From the NCBI GenBank assembly GCA_012729875.1, contig JAAYCC010000135.1:1-7814 (forward strand): a stretch of DNA of 7,814 bases. The letters are read 5' to 3'. Position 1 is the first letter of the stretch. Every line of letters begins with the position of its first letter. A program made the translations under genes and the position numbers. Positions 5,172 to 7,814 of this stretch are shown here, one piece after another. The stretch is from Clostridiales bacterium (GTDB lineage: Bacteria; Bacillota; Clostridia; Oscillospirales; Oscillospiraceae). The notes beneath the pieces were generated by a model. The model was not told the DNA's origin. It did not search any database and saw only the letters and a list, made by a program, of their open reading frames with translations.

Positions 5172-7814
5172 CTATGCTTTTTCTGCAGCTTTGCGGATTG
5201 CGATGTTGTGCTTACGCTCCTCGGCATACTTTTTGAAGGCTTCTTCTCTTTCAAAGTAATCAATGCTTTCAACATTGTACTTTTTCTTCAGGCGGATGGC
5301 GTCAAATTTGCACTTGGTGGTGCAGACGCCGCAGCCGAGACACTTGTTTGGATCAACAATGGTCGCGCCGCAGCCGAGGCAGCGTGCAGTCTCCAGCTTT
5401 AGCTGTTCCTCTGTAAAAGTAACGCGCTCGTCACTGAAGCTTCTGCTCTTCTTCTCATTATGCAGTGCGCGCTGGCGAGGCGTATTGTCAAAGCCGGCAA
5501 CAATAGCGTCCTTATCCAGATTGCTCTTATCGAGCGACTTGAATATGCGTCGGTTACGTCCAATGGTCAAGCTCTGGCCTTCCCAGACAAAGCGGTGGAT
5601 GGAGATAGCGCCTTCCTTGCCTGCTGCAATAGCGTCTATAGCGTACTTCGGTCCGGTATAAACATCGCCGCCGACGAAAACATCAGGCTGAGCAGTCTGA
5701 TATGTAAGGCTGTCGGCAACGGCGGTATTGCCGCGTCCGAGCTCGACCTGACTGCCGTCCAGAAGCTTACCCCAGTCGATGGACTGACCTACAGAGAGGA
5801 GGACATAGTCCGCGGGAACAGTAATTGTATTGTTCTCATCGTACTTTGGAGCAAACTTATTCTCAGAATCAAATACGGAAACGCACTTCTTGAACTCAAC
5901 GCCGGTGACCTTGCCGTTTTCAACGACGATGCGCTTCGGTCCCCAACCGTTGTTGATAGCGATACCCTCGCCTTTTGCTTCTTCAATTTCTTCAGGAAGC
6001 GCAGGCATTTCTTCAGCGCTCTCAAGGCAGTACATCGCAGTGCTGCCTGCTCCGATGCGGGTGGCTGTACGAGCCACATCGATAGCGACATTTCCACCAC
6101 CGATGACTATAACCTTGCCAGAGAGCTTTTCGCCCTTGCCGAGATTGACATTGCGGAGAAGATCAACTCCTGTGATGACGCCGTTAGCACCCTCACCCTC
6201 GATTCCGAGCTTACGTCCGGCCTGTGCTCCAATTGCAATATAAAAGGCTTCAAAGCCCTGCTTGCGCAGATCAGAGAGCGTCACGTCCTTACCGACCTCA
6301 ACACCGCACTTGAACTCGACACCCATCTGACGAAGAACGTCGATTTCCGCTTCGACAATATCCTTTTCAAGACGGAAAGACGGAATGCCGAGCGTCATCA
6401 TGCCGCCGAGCTTTTCTTCCTTTTCAAATACGGTGACCTTATAGCCGTCCGCCGCAAGATAGTATGCGCAGGAAAGTCCTGCCGGGCCGGAGCCAACGAT
6501 GGCAATGGGTTTGCCGTAATCGTGAAGCTTTTCGGGAATAAAGCGCTTGTCTGCGCGGAGCTCCTGATCGGCGATAAACTTTTTGACCTCGTCAATTGCA
6601 ATTGCCTCGTCGATATTGCCGCGGGTGCATTCGTTCTCGCAATTGTGTGGGCAGATGCGTCCGCAGATTGCCGGGAACGGGTTCTCTTTTTTGATAAGCT
6701 CCAGTGCGTCAAGATACTTGCCCTGAGCGGCCAGCTTTATGTATCCCTGAACGGCAATGTGTGCCGGGCAGGCGGTTTTGCAGGGGGCTGTTCCAGTGGG
6801 CACGACGTTCTCGCGGTTGTCGCGGTAGTTGGGATTCCACTTCTCCGGACCCCACTCTGTATCTCTGGGTAGATCAGCGAACTTGTATTCAATGGGCGTT
6901 TCCGTGCAGAGCTTCTGACCAAGCTTTAGGGCATTGTTGGGACAGTACTCAACGCACTGACCGCAGGCCACGCAGGCTTCCTTGTCGACCTCGGCTTCAT
7001 AGTTGCTGCGCGAGGCGTCGGGGGTGTTAAAGTACTGAGTCGCACCCAAAGCAAGGCAGGTGCCGGGCATGCAGTTGCAGATCGCAACGGATACGCCATT
7101 TTGCAGAGTAGTAATCTGATGTACACAGCCGATTTTTTCAAAGTATTCAAGCTTTTCATAAGCTTCTTCCTTTGTAATCTTCTGAGCGCGGCCGTTTGCG
7201 ACGAACATATCCGCACCCATGCCAAGGAACATGCACATTCCCGCTTCAAGATCTCCAGCGCCTTCGTTCATATAGCGGCGCACACGGCGGCACTGGCAGG
7301 GTAGCAGTGCGATATGGTTCTTATTTTTTTCTATGTAGTAGCTCACGCGATCAAAGTCGGCCTGCTCAACGTCGGTGGGAATCGCCTTTTCAACGGGGAT
7401 TGCGCGCATAACGCCCGCACCCATGGGTATCCCGTCAATGGTGGTTGCATAAGACTTTGTGGCGTGTCCTTCGAAAGCAACGGGTACTTCCGGATGCTCA
7501 TCACAGAACTTCTCATTAACAAGTATGAACTCGAATATGCCGGGCGCATAAACCAGTAGCATGAATACCTCCATGCCATACTTCTCGACCTTGGCTATAA
7601 CGCCAATGTCCGCCAGTTCGCGCAGAATCTCGAGTGTCTTTTCTTCCGAAAAGCCAGTTGCTTCAGCTACACTTTCCGTAAACGAAGGGGCTAGCAAATC
7701 CATAGCCATCAGGACAGTGATTTGGTCGTCCGTCATCCATTTCTCGAAAGCCTTGTACTCCGCGGAATTTTCGTCGATTGGGTAGTGACCATTGCTGATT
7801 TTTTTGCACAATTC
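5172..7814 (-). CDS. Large iron-sulfur flavoprotein, GltD/NfnB-like NAD(P)H oxidoreductase (5' end not resolved)
   Basis: At least 879 residues, counted from a TTG at 7811. The frame is still open at the edge, so the true start may lie outside. Domains in order: a helical, winged-helix-like segment (about 25-100); a cysteine region with PCQC (Cys172, Cys174), Cys193 and CNCMPGTC (Cys245, 247, 252), possibly a cluster site; a single classic [4Fe-4S] ferredoxin motif (Cys280, 283, 286, 290); the dihydropyrimidine-dehydrogenase-type Fe-S domain (Cys344, 348, 383, 387, 391, 395); the FAD site IVGSGPAGLS (438-447); the NAD(P) site VIGGGNVAIDVA (569-580); the second FAD motif VFVGGDVYTGPKYA (711-724); and a C-terminal Cys cluster (Cys811, 814, 824, 827, 830, 834) with a further ferredoxin-like site. 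The core matches glutamate synthase small subunit and NfnB. No GltB partner is visible, so electron donor and acceptor are unknown. Probably soluble. The C-terminal tail (841-879) is highly charged. Confidence 0.85.
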   Translation of the reverse strand, partial: ELCKKISNGHYPIDENSAEYKAFEKWMTDDQITVLMAMDLLAPSFTESVAEATGFSEEKTLEILRELADIGVIAKVEKYGMEVFMLLVYAPGIFEFILVNEKFCDEHPEVPVAFEGHATKSYATTIDGIPMGAGVMRAIPVEKAIPTDVEQADFDRVSYYIEKNKNHIALLPCQCRRVRRYMNEGAGDLEAGMCMFLGMGADMFVANGRAQKITKEEAYEKLEYFEKIGCVHQITTLQNGVSVAICNCMPGTCLALGATQYFNTPDASRSNYEAEVDKEACVACGQCVEYCPNNALKLGQKLCTETPIEYKFADLPRDTEWGPEKWNPNYRDNRENVVPTGTAPCKTACPAHIAVQGYIKLAAQGKYLDALELIKKENPFPAICGRICPHNCENECTRGNIDEAIAIDEVKKFIADQELRADKRFIPEKLHDYGKPIAIVGSGPAGLSCAYYLAADGYKVTVFEKEEKLGGMMTLGIPSFRLEKDIVEAEIDVLRQMGVEFKCGVEVGKDVTLSDLRKQGFEAFYIAIGAQAGRKLGIEGEGANGVITGVDLLRNVNLGKGEKLSGKVIVIGGGNVAIDVARTATRIGAGSTAMYCLESAEEMPALPEEIEEAKGEGIAINNGWGPKRIVVENGKVTGVEFKKCVSVFDSENKFAPKYDENNTITVPADYVLLSVGQSIDWGKLLDGSQVELGRGNTAVADSLTYQTAQPDVFVGGDVYTGPKYAIDAIAAGKEGAISIHRFVWEGQSLTIGRNRRIFKSLDKSNLDKDAIVAGFDNTPRQRALHNEKKSRSFSDERVTFTEEQLKLETARCLGCGATIVDPNKCLGCGVCTTKCKFDAIRLKKKYNVESIDYFEREEAFKKYAEERKHNIAIRKAAEKA

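Noticed and set aside
5460..6872. A 470-codon open frame on the plus strand, antisense to the flavoprotein.
   Set aside because: The minus-strand frame carries all the Fe-S and nucleotide-binding motifs. The antisense frame is a by-product of its codon use and has no ribosome-binding site or recognisable domain.

Overview
The window looks like chromosome from an anaerobic, endospore-forming member of the Clostridia. Three things point there: a sigma-K gene, the dapF-dapL pair of the one-step aminotransferase branch of diaminopimelate synthesis, and a small protein resembling DUF4489, a family I know mainly from spore-forming Clostridia. No species can be named from the sequence alone. Base composition is moderate over the metabolic genes and visibly AT-richer from about 2,700 to 5,150.

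Layout, left to right. Positions 1-334 (minus) hold the first ~111 codons of sigK, which runs off the left edge. Positions 335-495 hold a palindrome, a possible sporulation promoter and a perfect 12-bp hairpin behind dapL. Positions 496-2577 (minus) are dapF followed by dapL, 17 nt apart, with a good sigma-A promoter at 2696-2724. Positions 2753-4012 (minus) encode a GT-A type glycosyltransferase-like protein. Positions 4013-4518 form a 506-nt intergenic region rich in inverted repeats, lying between divergent genes. Positions 4519-4980 (plus) encode the small DUF4489-like protein. Positions 4981-5171 carry two hairpin terminators between convergent genes. Positions 5172-7814 (minus) hold a very large iron-sulfur flavoprotein with a GltD/NfnB-like core, open at the right edge.

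How the genes fit together. DapL converts tetrahydrodipicolinate to LL-DAP and DapF epimerises it to meso-DAP for peptidoglycan, so the pair forms a two-step operon. Tetrahydrodipicolinate is one step from dihydrodipicolinate, the precursor of spore dipicolinic acid, and sigK lies directly downstream; whether that neighbourhood has meaning is only inference. The glycosyltransferase and the DUF4489-like protein are divergent neighbours in the AT-rich segment and may form an enzyme/surface-protein substrate pair. The iron-sulfur flavoprotein is probably a soluble NAD(P)H-linked electron-transfer enzyme with no clear functional link to the rest.

Most of the window is ordinary housekeeping sequence. 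The parts that deserve a second look are the glycosyltransferase/DUF4489 locus with its hairpin-rich spacer, the multi-cluster architecture of the flavoprotein, and the sigK upstream region. I found no CRISPR array, tRNA, rRNA or recognisable insertion sequence.
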